Positions 51,379 to 61,245 are shown, counted from the stretch's first letter. The stretch is DNA of 64,000 bases from an uncultured Alphaproteobacteria bacterium (GCA_937931645.1 CALHAR010000005.1:1-64000); one strand, 5' to 3'. Notes: generated by a model from the letters alone, not told the origin. Program-made: numbers and translations.

Positions 51379-54300
51379 ATGCCTAAGAAACTATCTGATT
51401 ATTTAACAATATCTGAAAAAGAATCTGTTGAAGAGCTTTTCTTAGCTTTGAAATGGGATAATAGCTTATCTCAAGATACGCAAGACTATGCTGTTGATCT
51501 TATTAAACGCATTCGTAAAACCCGCCGTAAGGCTGGAAGCTTAGAATCTTTCTTTCAAGAATATGGCTTAAATACTCAAGAGGGTTTAGCACTGATGAGT
51601 ATGGCAGAAGCGTTGCTCCGTATTCCTGATTCTAAAACAGCAAGCGCGCTTATTAAAGATAAGGTTGCAGGTACAAACTGGCTTAAAAGCGCGAGTAGTG
51701 CTGATAAAAATTGGATGACGAAGGTTGCTGGCTTAGGGTTAAAATTATCCAATAGTACGATGAATGGCATGTTTTCAAAATTAGGTGAACCTGTCATTCG
51801 TGAGGCCATGGCAAAAGCTATGAAGATTTTAGGTAAACAATTTGTCGTAGGTGAAACCTTAAAAGGCGCGGCGAGTAATGCTAAAAAATGGGAAGAAAAA
51901 GGGTTTCGTTTTTCCTATGACATGTTGGGTGAAGGGGCGCGTACAGAAGCACAAGCCAAAGAGTATTTTGATGCGTATAATAATGCTTTGACTGATATAG
52001 CTGTGCAAGAAGATAAAGGCACAGCTTTAAAATCTGGCATCTCGGTTAAAATTTCTGCACTTCACCCTCGTTATGAGTTTTCTCAAAAAGAAAAATCTAT
52101 TCCTATTATTACACAAAGGTTACTCTCACTTTGCGAAGTTGCCGCCAAGCACGATATTCAATTAACCGTTGATGCAGAGGAAGTTGCGCGTATCTTTCCT
52201 TCCTTGGAAATTATAGAGAATATTTGTAGCAGTGGCATTTTAAAAAATTGGAATAGTTTTGGGTTGGCGGTTCAGGCCTATCAAAAAGGTGCGCCTATTA
52301 TTTTGGATCACATTATTGCTTTGGCTAATAAATATGATTGCAAAATTCAAGTGCGTCTTGTTAAAGGGGCTTATTGGGATACCGAAATTAAGCATGCGCA
52401 AGTTGAAGGGTTAAAAGATTATCCAGTTTATACGCGTAAATCGAATACTGACCTTTCTTATATCCGCTGTGCACAAAAGTTATTGCGTAATCGCGATGTT
52501 CTATACCCTATGTTTGGAACACATAACGCGCATACAGTTGCGGCTATTATAAAAATCGCTGGTGAGGATATTCATGGTTTTGAATTTCAAAAACTTTATG
52601 GCATGGGTGATGCGCTTTACAATCAAATTATAAAAGATCATAATTTAACGGTTAGTGTTTATGCTCCTGTTGGACCGTATGCAGAGCTTTTACCTTACCT
52701 CGTTCGCCGTATGCTTGAAAATGGTGCAAACTCTTCTTTTGTTCAACAACTTTATGATAAGAGTTATAAACCAAAAGAGGTTGCTTTTGACCCTATAGCA
52801 AAAGTAAAAGATAATAAAATTCGCCATCACCCAAAAATCCCATTACCTGTAAATATTTATGGAGAATCTAGAAAAAATTCCGCTGGTTTGGATTTTAATG
52901 ATCCTCAAGAAATAAAAAATTTAACAAAAGAAATTCATCGCAATTTTGCTGTTAAACATTATCGGGCTGCGCCTATGATTAGGGGAAAGGCGATAAAAAA
53001 GGGTTCGTCACATGGGGTAATTAATCCTGCATTTCGGGGTGATCAGGTCGGCGATGTCATTTTTTCTACAAATGATTTAATCGAAGACGCGTTTGCATCA
53101 GCAACTATAGGACAGCAAATTTGGTCACAGACTGCGGTAGGACAACGTGCAAAAGCTTTAGAAAAAATTGCTGATTTACTAGAAGAAAATAAAATAGAAC
53201 TAATGTCTTTATGTGTCCGTGAAGGTGGTAAAACTTTAAAAGACACACATGATGAAGTTCGCGAAGCTATAGATTTTTGTCGTTATTATGCGCGCCATGG
53301 ACGTCGTGATTTTGTTGAAGGCGGGCGTAGCCTAAGAAGCCCTACAGGGGAGACAAATATTTATACTCTTGAACCGCGTGGGATCTTCGTTTGTATCAGT
53401 CCATGGAACTTTCCTATTGCTATTTATTTGGGGCAAATTGTTGCGGCGTTAATGGCGGGTAATGCGGTAATTGCCAAACCTGCGGAACAGACAAGCTTAA
53501 CAGGATTTTATCTGGCGAATTTAATTTTAAAAGCGGGTGTACCGCCAGAGGTTCTAACTTTTTTACCAGGTGATGGTGATTTTGGAGCAACGTTGGTCGA
53601 CCACCCTGATATTGCGGGTGTTGCCTTTACGGGGTCTACAGTTGCTGCGCAGTCTATTAATCGATCATTGGCAGCAAAAGAGGGCGGTATCGCAAAATTA
53701 ATCGCGGAAACAGGAGGTCAAAATGCGATGATTATTGATTCTTCGGCTTTAACAGAACAGGTAATTGATGATGTCGTACAGAGCGCTTTTGGGTCGGCAG
53801 GACAGCGTTGTTCCGCTTGTCGAATTTTATATGTACAAGATGAAGTTTTAGATAAAACGATTTTAATGTTGCAAGGAGCTATGCAAGAGTTAAGTGTTGG
53901 AAGTCCAGTTGATATTTCAACCGACATAGGACCTGTTATTGATGAAACGGCGCTCATGCATTTACAGCATCATAAAACTAAATTGACAGGAGTAGGTCAT
54001 AAAATTTTTGAAACAATGATAGACGAAAATATTGCAATGCATGGGCATTTCTTTGCACCTTTGGCTTATCAAATAGATAATGTACGGTTCTTGGAAGAAG
54101 AAGTTTTTGGTCCTATTCTTCATGTCATCCCTTATAAAATGAGTGAGATTAACGATGTAATTAATAACATTAACAATATGGGTTATGGTTTAACATTTGG
54201 TGTTCATAGCCGTATTCAAAGTTTTGTGACGAAACTGACAAGCCGTATTAAATGTGGAAATATTTATGTGAATCGCGGCACGATTGGCGCGGTTGTTGGG

Positions 54301-54453
54301 GTTCAACCCTTTGGTGGACGCGGCATGTCTGGCACAGGGCCAAAGGCAGGTGGGCCGCAATATCTGCACGCATTTGCGACTGAAAAAGTAATCAGCACTG
54401 ATACAACGGCTGCGGGTGGTAATGCTTCTCTGGTTATGCTAAACGAAGAATAA
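51379..54453 (+). CDS. putA: Bifunctional proline dehydrogenase / P5C dehydrogenase PutA
   Basis: Oxidises proline to glutamate in two steps. The ATG at 51379 (gcggaa upstream) gives 1024 residues; the GTG at 51367 is possible. The proline dehydrogenase domain (about 150-460) has VRLVKGAYWDTEIKHAQ, FGTHNAHTVAAI and YLVRRMLENGANSSF. The aldehyde dehydrogenase domain (about 530-1010) has SPWNFPIAIYLGQ, FTGST, AETGGQNAMI and the catalytic Cys811 in GSAGQRCSACR. There is no N-terminal ribbon-helix-helix repressor domain, so it is the non-DNA-binding type. It lies 22 bases before purD. Confidence 0.95.
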   Translation: MPKKLSDYLTISEKESVEELFLALKWDNSLSQDTQDYAVDLIKRIRKTRRKAGSLESFFQEYGLNTQEGLALMSMAEALLRIPDSKTASALIKDKVAGTNWLKSASSADKNWMTKVAGLGLKLSNSTMNGMFSKLGEPVIREAMAKAMKILGKQFVVGETLKGAASNAKKWEEKGFRFSYDMLGEGARTEAQAKEYFDAYNNALTDIAVQEDKGTALKSGISVKISALHPRYEFSQKEKSIPIITQRLLSLCEVAAKHDIQLTVDAEEVARIFPSLEIIENICSSGILKNWNSFGLAVQAYQKGAPIILDHIIALANKYDCKIQVRLVKGAYWDTEIKHAQVEGLKDYPVYTRKSNTDLSYIRCAQKLLRNRDVLYPMFGTHNAHTVAAIIKIAGEDIHGFEFQKLYGMGDALYNQIIKDHNLTVSVYAPVGPYAELLPYLVRRMLENGANSSFVQQLYDKSYKPKEVAFDPIAKVKDNKIRHHPKIPLPVNIYGESRKNSAGLDFNDPQEIKNLTKEIHRNFAVKHYRAAPMIRGKAIKKGSSHGVINPAFRGDQVGDVIFSTNDLIEDAFASATIGQQIWSQTAVGQRAKALEKIADLLEENKIELMSLCVREGGKTLKDTHDEVREAIDFCRYYARHGRRDFVEGGRSLRSPTGETNIYTLEPRGIFVCISPWNFPIAIYLGQIVAALMAGNAVIAKPAEQTSLTGFYLANLILKAGVPPEVLTFLPGDGDFGATLVDHPDIAGVAFTGSTVAAQSINRSLAAKEGGIAKLIAETGGQNAMIIDSSALTEQVIDDVVQSAFGSAGQRCSACRILYVQDEVLDKTILMLQGAMQELSVGSPVDISTDIGPVIDETALMHLQHHKTKLTGVGHKIFETMIDENIAMHGHFFAPLAYQIDNVRFLEEEVFGPILHVIPYKMSEINDVINNINNMGYGLTFGVHSRIQSFVTKLTSRIKCGNIYVNRGTIGAVVGVQPFGGRGMSGTGPKAGGPQYLHAFATEKVISTDTTAAGGNASLVMLNEE

Positions 54454-54475
54454 ATTTAAATAAAAGAGAGTGGTC

Positions 54476-55774
54476 ATGAATATTCTTCTTATTGGGTCAG
54501 GCGGACGTGAGCATGCGCTGGCATGGAAGTTAGAACAATCACCAAAATGCGAAAAACTTTTTTGTGCCCCAGGGAATGCGGGCATTAGCGAAGTTGCCGA
54601 ATGCGTTGATATTGCCGCCGAAGATGTCGAGGGCATCGTAAAATTTTCAAAAGAAAATAAAATCGATTTTGTCGTTATTGGGCCAGAACAACCTTTAGTA
54701 GACGGCTTGGCGAGTGCATTACGTGACGCAAATATTTCTGTTTTTGGGCCTAATAAAGACGCGGCGCAGCTTGAAGGCTCAAAAGGGTTTATGAAGGATT
54801 TCTTTGCTCGTCATAATATTCCAACGGCGGCCTATGCAAGGTTTACGTCGATTGATGAGGCTGTGGCTTATATCAAAGAACAAGGTGCGCCTATTGTTAT
54901 TAAAACAGATGGGCTTGCGGCGGGTAAGGGCGTTATTATTGCCATGACTGAAGAAGAAGCGATTAAGGCGGCAACAGATATGCTGTCTGGTGAAGCTTTT
55001 GGTGAGGCAGGGATGGAACTGGTTATCGAAGAATATATGGAAGGCGAAGAAATAAGCTATTTCGCGCTTTCTGATGGTGAAAATTATTTACCTTTAACCT
55101 CCGCACAAGATCACAAACGTGTCGGTGATGGTGATACAGGCTTGAATACAGGCGGTATGGGGGCCTATTCGCCCTTTCATCAGATGACGGATGAGTTAGA
55201 ACAAAAAATTCTTACACATATTATTGAACCGACCGTCAAAGGCATGAAAGCCGATGGCTATCCTTTCCAAGGCGTCCTGTATGCAGGCTTAATGGTGGTG
55301 AATGGTGAGCCACGTATGATCGAATATAATATTCGTTTTGGTGATCCTGAATGCCAACCACTTATGATGCGCCTTGATAGTGATCTCGTTGATATTTTAT
55401 TGGCAACAGATAATGGCACGTTGCATGAATATAAAGATAAAGTGCAATGGAAAGATCAGGCAAGTTTGTGTGTTGTTATGGCGGCTAATGGCTACCCTGG
55501 TTCTTATAAAAAAGGTACAGAAATTAAAAGTACGACGGCGTTGAATGAGATGGATGGCGTAAAGCTTTTCCATGCGGGAACGACGCGTGATGATAGTGAC
55601 GCGCTGGTTAATAGCGGCGGCCGCGTTTTAGGTGTTGTCGGTATTGGCGATACAATCGAACAAGCGCAAAACAAAGCTTACCAAGGTGTAGATCAAATTG
55701 ATTGGCCGGATGGTTTTTGTCGCCGCGACATAGGCTGGCGCGCCATCGCCGCTCAAAAAACTAAGGTGGCTTAA
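54476..55774 (+). CDS. purD: Phosphoribosylamine-glycine ligase
   Basis: Catalyses the second step of purine synthesis. The ATG at 54476 gives 432 residues starting MNILLIGSGGREHALAWKL, the usual start; a GTG at 54470 would add two. ATP-grasp segments are PIVIKTDGLAAGKGVI and EEYMEGEEISYFALSDG, with AQDHKRVGDGDTGLNTGGMGAY in shortened form. The length is normal. The stop shares TTAA with the stop of the convergent tadA. The 22-base gap from putA allows co-transcription. Confidence 0.95.
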   Translation: MNILLIGSGGREHALAWKLEQSPKCEKLFCAPGNAGISEVAECVDIAAEDVEGIVKFSKENKIDFVVIGPEQPLVDGLASALRDANISVFGPNKDAAQLEGSKGFMKDFFARHNIPTAAYARFTSIDEAVAYIKEQGAPIVIKTDGLAAGKGVIIAMTEEEAIKAATDMLSGEAFGEAGMELVIEEYMEGEEISYFALSDGENYLPLTSAQDHKRVGDGDTGLNTGGMGAYSPFHQMTDELEQKILTHIIEPTVKGMKADGYPFQGVLYAGLMVVNGEPRMIEYNIRFGDPECQPLMMRLDSDLVDILLATDNGTLHEYKDKVQWKDQASLCVVMAANGYPGSYKKGTEIKSTTALNEMDGVKLFHAGTTRDDSDALVNSGGRVLGVVGIGDTIEQAQNKAYQGVDQIDWPDGFCRRDIGWRAIAAQKTKVA

Positions 55775-56235
55775 CGGCGTTTCGCCTTAAAAAAGTTTTT
55801 TAAAATGTTTCCACATTCATCGGCCATGATACCGTGTGTGATGTCTATTTTATGGTGACATGTTGGTTGTTCAAAAAAAGTAGTACCATGAAGAACACCG
55901 CCCCCTTTGGCATCAATCGCCCCAATGATCAATCTTCTAATACGGGCAAAACTAATGGCCGCGGCGCACATCGTGCAAGGTTCTAACGTGACGTATAAAT
56001 CATAATCAGGAATACGCTGACTTTTCATTTTTTTACAAAGTTCACGAATGGTAAGAATTTCCGCGTGTGCCGTGGGGTCATTTAGTTCAATCGTACGGTT
56101 ACCTGCACGGGCTACAATTTCACCGGTGGTATGATCGATCAAAACGGCGCCAATAGGGACTTCATCCCGTGCTGCGGCTAATTCTGCCTCTTCCAATGCG
56201 GCGCGCATATATGTATGGTCATCTTGAGAACTCAT
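55771..56235 (-). CDS. tadA: tRNA adenosine(34) deaminase
   Basis: Deaminates the wobble adenosine of tRNA-Arg(ACG) to inosine. It has 154 residues. The zinc-binding and catalytic HAE is at 57-59, and the PCTMC motif has Cys87 and Cys90. AISFARIRRLIIGAIDAKGGG and the C-terminal FFKAKRR are also typical. The length is usual for TadA. Its start is 12 bases from the ATG of rluB on the other strand, so the two form a compact divergent pair, common in alphaproteobacteria. Confidence 0.93.
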   Translation of the reverse strand: MSSQDDHTYMRAALEEAELAAARDEVPIGAVLIDHTTGEIVARAGNRTIELNDPTAHAEILTIRELCKKMKSQRIPDYDLYVTLEPCTMCAAAISFARIRRLIIGAIDAKGGGVLHGTTFFEQPTCHHKIDITHGIMADECGNILKNFFKAKRR

Positions 56236-56247
56236 GAAGGAACGATA

Positions 56248-57012
56248 ATGGATAAAGACATATCAAGTAAAGAGGTCAATAAAGGCGAGCGCATTGCCAA
56301 GGTCATGGCACGGGCGGGGCTTTGTTCACGTCGTGAGGCTGAGCGTTGGATTGGTGAAGGACGCGTACAGCTTAATGGTGATATCTTAACCACACCTGCC
56401 ACGGTTGTTACAGATGAAGATAAAATTATTGTGGATGGTAAGGCGTTACCAGGAAAAGAAAAAACGAGACTCTTTCTTTATCATAAGCCTGCAGGGCTTG
56501 TGACTAGTAATAAAGATGAGCAAGGGCGCGCTACTATCTTTGATAAATTACCTAAAGAGCTTCCCCGTGTTGTCACCGTTGGACGATTGGACATTAATAC
56601 CGAGGGATTGCTTCTTTTGACGAATGATGGGGAGTTGGCGCGGTATTTAGAACTGCCGGCAACAGGCTGGGTGCGTAAATATCGTGTGCGTGCTTATGGA
56701 CATACCTCTCAAACACAACTTGATAAATTGAAAAAAGGCATCGTTCATAACAAAATACGTTACAAAGGTATTGAAGCCACGATGGAGAAACAGCAAGGAG
56801 ATAATGTTTGGGTTGAAATTGCTTTGCAAGAAGGTAAAAACCGTGAAGTACGTAACGTGATGGAAGCTATAGGATTGAACGTTAACCGTCTTATACGTAC
56901 ATCTTACGGCCCTTTTGCTTTAGGTAAGGTTGAAAAAGGTGGCGTGCTTGAGATGAAGCCAATGGTTTTAAAAGATCAGCTTTCTGGCTTTTTTAAAGGT
57001 AGGACTCTTTAA
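56248..57012 (+). CDS. 23S rRNA pseudouridine synthase, RluB/RsuA family
   Basis: Makes a pseudouridine in ribosomal RNA. The ATG at 56248 gives 254 residues and has aagga six bases upstream; the upstream ATG at 56215 would overlap tadA. An N-terminal S4 domain (about 10-65, KVMARAGLCSRREAERWI) is followed by the catalytic domain with VGRLDINTEGLLLLTNDG (catalytic Asp) and EGKNREVRNVMEAIGL. The family includes RluB, RluE, RluF and RsuA. RluB is the most likely by layout, but the target base is not visible. Confidence 0.9.
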   Translation: MDKDISSKEVNKGERIAKVMARAGLCSRREAERWIGEGRVQLNGDILTTPATVVTDEDKIIVDGKALPGKEKTRLFLYHKPAGLVTSNKDEQGRATIFDKLPKELPRVVTVGRLDINTEGLLLLTNDGELARYLELPATGWVRKYRVRAYGHTSQTQLDKLKKGIVHNKIRYKGIEATMEKQQGDNVWVEIALQEGKNREVRNVMEAIGLNVNRLIRTSYGPFALGKVEKGGVLEMKPMVLKDQLSGFFKGRTL

Positions 57013-57015
57013 CAA

Positions 57016-57564
57016 ATGAGAATTATCGGAGGAACTCATAGAAGCCGTACGCTTTTTACACCTAAGAGTAATACTGTACGTCCTACATCTGATAAGATTC
57101 GTCAAGCCGTTTTTAATATGATTAATGCGCGTGGTTGGGTTGAAGATGCTGTTGTCATTGATGCTTTCTGTGGGACAGGTGCTTTAGGGTTAGAAGCTCT
57201 CTCCCAAGGGGCCACGTTCTGTACGTTTTTTGATAAAAATAAGCAATCTATCGAACTTTGTAAAAAAAATATTCAATCTTTAAAGGAAGAGGATAAGTGT
57301 CAGATCATGATGTGGGACTCAACAAAGTTGAAACTTCCACCTGAAAAGGCAAGCCCTGCAACTCTTGTTTTTTTGGATCCTCCTTATAAACAATATTTGG
57401 TTTCAAAAGCTATCATTTCTTTGGACGATAATAATTGGCTAGATTCTGATTGCTGTTTTGTTATAGAGACCGCTAAAGATGAAATAATAAACTGTCCCCG
57501 AATTAATATATTATCTGAGAAGCTTTATGGGGATACCAAGATACTGCTTGGAACTCTTAAATAA
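57016..57564 (+). CDS. rsmD: 16S rRNA (guanine(966)-N2)-methyltransferase
   Basis: Methylates G966 of 16S rRNA. It has 182 residues: N-terminal MRIIGGTHRSRTL, RPTSDKIRQAVFNMI, the SAM-binding DAFCGTGALGLEALSQGA and the catalytic DPPYK (NPPY-type) in VFLDPPYKQYL. The length is normal. The start is 3 bases after the rluB stop, so they are one operon. It is convergent with uppP across 22 bases. Confidence 0.94.
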   Translation: MRIIGGTHRSRTLFTPKSNTVRPTSDKIRQAVFNMINARGWVEDAVVIDAFCGTGALGLEALSQGATFCTFFDKNKQSIELCKKNIQSLKEEDKCQIMMWDSTKLKLPPEKASPATLVFLDPPYKQYLVSKAIISLDDNNWLDSDCCFVIETAKDEIINCPRINILSEKLYGDTKILLGTLK

Positions 57565-57586
57565 CAAATTGAGGATCGACTTTCTA

Positions 57587-58396
57587 TTACAGAACGCCAC
57601 CATATATTAGCCCAAGTAATAAGACGCCTAAGATAATACGGTAGATTGCAAAAGGCTTGAAGCTGGCTTTAGACAGCCATTTCATCATAAGAACGATGGA
57701 TACCCACCCTGCCAAGAAAGAGAATAGAACAGCAAAGCCGATTGAGCCTGACAAGATAAGCCCGTCTTCTTCTATTAAATCTAAGCTGGATAAAATACCC
57801 GCGCCACTAATGGCAACGATTGATAATAGGAGTGAAAATCTCGCCGCTTCTACGCGTGAAAACCCTAAAAATCTGGCGCTTGTCATGGTAATACCAGAAC
57901 GACTTACTCCTGGAATAAGCGCTAATATTTGAGATAACCCTATCAATATGGCGTTTTTCAGGCTCATTTCTTGGAGCGTGCGGCTGCTGTCAAACTTATC
58001 AGCGACCATCAGGACAATACCAAAAACAAGCATCATCCATGACATAACTTGCAGGGAGCATAAAAATGAGAATTGAAACTGCTGTAAAATAAAACCTACA
58101 ATAACAACAGGGATAGAGGCGACAATAAGGTATAAAGACAGGTTAAACCCTTCAGACTTTGGCTTGAAGATACCGCCCAGCATCATGTAAATATCTGTAC
58201 GAAAATAAACCAGAACGGATAAAAGCGTACCAACATGTACCGCCACGTCCATAAGACGGTTTTGTTCCCAGCATAAATCTGTTGAACCATTACCCATTAA
58301 ATGATGTGTTAGCACAAGGTGACCGCTGGAGCTAACAGGTAGAAACTCTGTTATGCCCTGAATGACTGATAAAATAAGGATATGGTAGAGGAGCAT
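57587..58396 (-). CDS. uppP: Undecaprenyl-diphosphatase UppP
   Basis: Recycles undecaprenyl pyrophosphate for peptidoglycan and other polymers. It has 269 residues and eight or so membrane helices. The two active-site motifs are GITEFLPVSSSGHL (Glu17, His26) and PGVSRSGITM. The length is usual for BacA/UppP. It has no cotranscribed neighbour on the minus strand in this stretch. Confidence 0.95.
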   Translation of the reverse strand: MLLYHILILSVIQGITEFLPVSSSGHLVLTHHLMGNGSTDLCWEQNRLMDVAVHVGTLLSVLVYFRTDIYMMLGGIFKPKSEGFNLSLYLIVASIPVVIVGFILQQFQFSFLCSLQVMSWMMLVFGIVLMVADKFDSSRTLQEMSLKNAILIGLSQILALIPGVSRSGITMTSARFLGFSRVEAARFSLLLSIVAISGAGILSSLDLIEEDGLILSGSIGFAVLFSFLAGWVSIVLMMKWLSKASFKPFAIYRIILGVLLLGLIYGGVL

Positions 58397-58452
58397 GTTT
58401 TCCGATATTGTAACGTTATAAGTTAAATAGAAGAATAGAGAAGAAAGCTCCC

Positions 58453-58653
58453 GTGGTCTATATATTTGCGTTTTTTGGTTTTATGATGGGCTTTAGTGTT
58501 GGTTTAGGGGCAATTAATGTCCTCCTTCGTCATCGAACAAGCGAAGAAATCAAAAAAGATCAATCATTGCGCTGGTACGGTATTATCGCGTGGGTTTTTG
58601 GAGTTGTCGGCGGTGTTATAGGTGTTTTAATCTATAACCATAACTTTTTATAG
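58453..58653 (+). CDS. Small two-helix membrane protein, unknown
   Basis: A 66-residue protein with a GTG start at 58453 and gagaag about 10 bases upstream; an ATG at 58483 is the alternative. It has two hydrophobic segments at about 3-24 and 42-61, joined by a charged loop (RHRTSEEIKKDQSLRW). No family is recognised. It lies 13 bases before yceI, in the same direction, and 56 bases from the divergent uppP start. It could be a small membrane component of the YceI/cytochrome b561 group. Confidence 0.6.
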   Translation: MVYIFAFFGFMMGFSVGLGAINVLLRHRTSEEIKKDQSLRWYGIIAWVFGVVGGVIGVLIYNHNFL

Positions 58654-58666
58654 GAATTAGAACAAA

Positions 58667-59260
58667 ATGAAATTTTTTACATTACTTGCGGTGTCAATGT
58701 TGTTACTGACTAGTCCAGTCAAAGCAGAAATTGAAGTTTACAATTTTGATAAAGCCCACACTCAGATTTTATTTTTTGTCAATCATTTGGGGTTTTCAAA
58801 CTCTCAAGGTGAATTTCATGATTATGATGGCTCATTTGAATTTAACCCAAGTGACCCTGAATATTCCAAAGTTGAAGTTGTAATAAAAACTGCTAGCATT
58901 GATATGGATGATGAAAAGTGGAATGCACACATGAGAAATAAAGATTTCTTTAATGTCGAAGAATTTCCAACCATGACGTTTAAATCAACTAAAATTGAAA
59001 AAATTGATAACAAAAAAGGTCAGTTAACGGGGGATTTAACATTGCTTGGTGTTACAAAACCAGTGACGTTAGATGTTATTTTTAATAAAGCGGGTGTTCA
59101 TACTTTTAATCAAAAATATGTTGCTGGTTTCTCTGCAAAAACAACAATAAAGCGTTCTGATTTTGGTATGAAGTATGGTCTTCCTTTAATTGGTAATGAC
59201 GTTAATATTATGATTGAGGTTGAAGGTATTCGCCAAAATGGTGATGTTGTTAATAATTAA
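58667..59260 (+). CDS. YceI family periplasmic protein
   Basis: A secreted lipocalin-like protein that binds an isoprenoid in its beta-barrel. It has 197 residues and a signal peptide (MKFFTLLAVSMLLLTSPVKA). The YceI domain is complete: FDKAHTQILFFVNHLGFSNSQGEF, KVEVVIKTASID, MRNKDFFNVEEFPTMTFKST, LTGDLTLLGVTKPVTLDV and RSDFGMKYGLPLIG. Its stop codon overlaps the next ATG by one base (TAATG). The neighbour carries a second YceI domain. Confidence 0.92.
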   Translation: MKFFTLLAVSMLLLTSPVKAEIEVYNFDKAHTQILFFVNHLGFSNSQGEFHDYDGSFEFNPSDPEYSKVEVVIKTASIDMDDEKWNAHMRNKDFFNVEEFPTMTFKSTKIEKIDNKKGQLTGDLTLLGVTKPVTLDVIFNKAGVHTFNQKYVAGFSAKTTIKRSDFGMKYGLPLIGNDVNIMIEVEGIRQNGDVVNN

Positions 59261-60483
59261 TGAGTTTTAAGAATACAAAAGACGCTTACGATATTATTTC
59301 AAAATCTTTTCACTGGGTAATTACCCTTATAATATTAGCCCTTATTTTAGTTGGGTTTTATATGGTCGATATACCATATAGTCCATGGAAATTAAAGGTT
59401 TATGCCCTGCATAAGTCATTCGGTCTTTTAGTGTTGTGGTTGGCAGGGTTACGAATTTTATGGCGTGTTTATACAAGCCCTCCAAAGAGTTTAGAAACTC
59501 ATGCTAAGTGGGAAAAAGAGCTTTCAAAAATTATACATACCTCCCTTTATATCGCGATGTTTGTGATGCCGTTATCAGGGTGGGCGATGTCCTCCGCAGG
59601 TGAATATCCAGTTCCCTTTTTTGGTTTCCAAATGCCAGACATTGTATCTAAAAGTCCTGATCTGGCAAAGCTGTTTAATCAAATGCATAAGGTTGTTGCA
59701 TATTTACTTGTTGCCTCTGTTACTTTGCATGCTTTAGGGGCGTTTAAACATCATTTTATAGATCGTAATAAAATTTTAATTACGATGGTGCCAAATATAA
59801 AACCTTCAATATGGATACCACTTATTATTTTAGGATTAGTTATTTTCGCGTTAAGCGTTATTAAGTTAGGTGTTTTAAATCCACTTGGAAAAGCAGAAAG
59901 TACTTTTATTCAGAAACAAAAAAATATTGATTTAAATGTTGAAGAAAAAAATTACAATTCAAACCAGTGGGATATTATTAGTGACCAAAGTAATATTAAA
60001 TTCACAGCTAGCATTTATAATAAAAATTTTACCGCCACATTGCCTGATTTTGACGGCACTATTATTTTTGATATTGATAATATTTCTGCCAGTAAAGCCG
60101 ATATAAAAATTAATTTGAGTGCTGTAAATAGTCAGGACACGGAGCGCGATTCGCAAATTTTAGGCTCTCAATGGTTTAATATTGAGGATTATCCTGTCGC
60201 AAGGTTTGAAACGATTGAATTTCAAGAAGTTGAAGGAAATAAATATATTGCCGTTGGTAATTTAAGCCTTGCTGGCAGTGTTATGCCCATTAGCTTACCT
60301 TTTGCCTTGGATATAGTTGAAAGTGAAGCCGGAAGTAGGGCATATGTCGAAGGACAGGTTGTTCTTAATCGTTTGGATTTCGATATGGGCGGCGAAGAGT
60401 GGGAATCTCCCGATTCTGTAGGGCATAACGTTACAGTGGGTATTCGACTTGTGGCTGAAAATCTAAAGAATTCTGCCAATTAA
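59260..60483 (+). CDS. Cytochrome b561 - YceI fusion protein
   Basis: A 407-residue fusion. The N-terminal 180 residues are a cytochrome b561 of the CybB type: four helices with haem-ligand His residues in KSFHWVITL, LHKSFGLLVLW and the segment THLALHALGAFKHHF (as HALGAFKHHF). A fifth helix follows at about 185-205. The C-terminal part (about 230-405) is a second YceI domain, with SNIKFTASIYNKNFTATLPDFDG and GNLSLAGSVMPISLPF, facing the periplasm. The start overlaps the yceI stop, so the two proteins are made together. The substrate is likely quinone or another isoprenoid, but this is inference. Confidence 0.88.
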   Translation: MSFKNTKDAYDIISKSFHWVITLIILALILVGFYMVDIPYSPWKLKVYALHKSFGLLVLWLAGLRILWRVYTSPPKSLETHAKWEKELSKIIHTSLYIAMFVMPLSGWAMSSAGEYPVPFFGFQMPDIVSKSPDLAKLFNQMHKVVAYLLVASVTLHALGAFKHHFIDRNKILITMVPNIKPSIWIPLIILGLVIFALSVIKLGVLNPLGKAESTFIQKQKNIDLNVEEKNYNSNQWDIISDQSNIKFTASIYNKNFTATLPDFDGTIIFDIDNISASKADIKINLSAVNSQDTERDSQILGSQWFNIEDYPVARFETIEFQEVEGNKYIAVGNLSLAGSVMPISLPFALDIVESEAGSRAYVEGQVVLNRLDFDMGGEEWESPDSVGHNVTVGIRLVAENLKNSAN

Positions 60484-60537
60484 TCTAATTATTACAAGGG
60501 GCTAGGCTTTAGCTTCAAATTCGGTTACACTCTTTGT

Positions 60538-61206
60538 ATGAGAACACTGTTTCACTTATGGTTGCATCCTTTTTCACGCAAAGTACGTGTTGTGCTGGCT
60601 GAAAAGAATCTTAATTTTGAAGATAAAATTGAAAAAATTTGGGAACGCCGCACTGAATATTTAGCAATGAACCCTGCGGGTGATGTCCCAGTTTTAGTCG
60701 AACCTGATGGTACGACACTTGCCAATTCTCAGGTGATTTGTGAATATTTGGAAGAGGTCTATCCAGAAAATAATTTATTGGGTTCTGACCCTATTCAACG
60801 TGCTGAAACACGACGTTTGGTCGGCTGGTTTGATGTTAAGTTTAATCGTGAAGTGTCAGATAACTTACTTGGTGAGAAACTAATGAAACCAATGCTGAAG
60901 TTAGGGGAGCCTCACGCCCCTTCAATTCGCGCGGGGAATGCGAATATCCATTACCATTTAGATTATATCGGTTTTTTAACTGAAAAAAGAAAATGGTTAG
61001 CCGGTGATAATTTTTCTTTGGCTGATATTGCAGCGGCGGCTCATTTATCCGCTATCGATTATATTGGTGATGTGCCTTGGGAAGAACACCAAAGTGCAGC
61101 AGATTGGTATGCCCGTATAAAGTCTCGTCCCAGTTTTAAGTCATTGCTTGAAGATAAGGTACCTGGCTTTAAGCCTGTCGAACATTACGAAAACGTCGAC
61201 TTTTAG
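60538..61206 (+). CDS. Glutathione S-transferase family protein
   Basis: A 222-residue GST. The N-terminal thioredoxin-like domain (1-80) has LWLHPFSRKVRVVLAEK and the glutathione-binding VPVLVEPDG and NSQVICEYLEE segments. The C-terminal helical domain (about 90-215) contains FSLADIAAAAHLSAIDYIG. The usual catalytic Ser/Cys position near residue 11-14 is the HPFS segment. The substrate is unknown. It is followed after 39 bases by an SDR-type epimerase in the same direction. Confidence 0.9.
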   Translation: MRTLFHLWLHPFSRKVRVVLAEKNLNFEDKIEKIWERRTEYLAMNPAGDVPVLVEPDGTTLANSQVICEYLEEVYPENNLLGSDPIQRAETRRLVGWFDVKFNREVSDNLLGEKLMKPMLKLGEPHAPSIRAGNANIHYHLDYIGFLTEKRKWLAGDNFSLADIAAAAHLSAIDYIGDVPWEEHQSAADWYARIKSRPSFKSLLEDKVPGFKPVEHYENVDF

Positions 61207-61245
61207 TATAATTTAAAGAGATGAGCATAAGATAGGTACCCAAAT

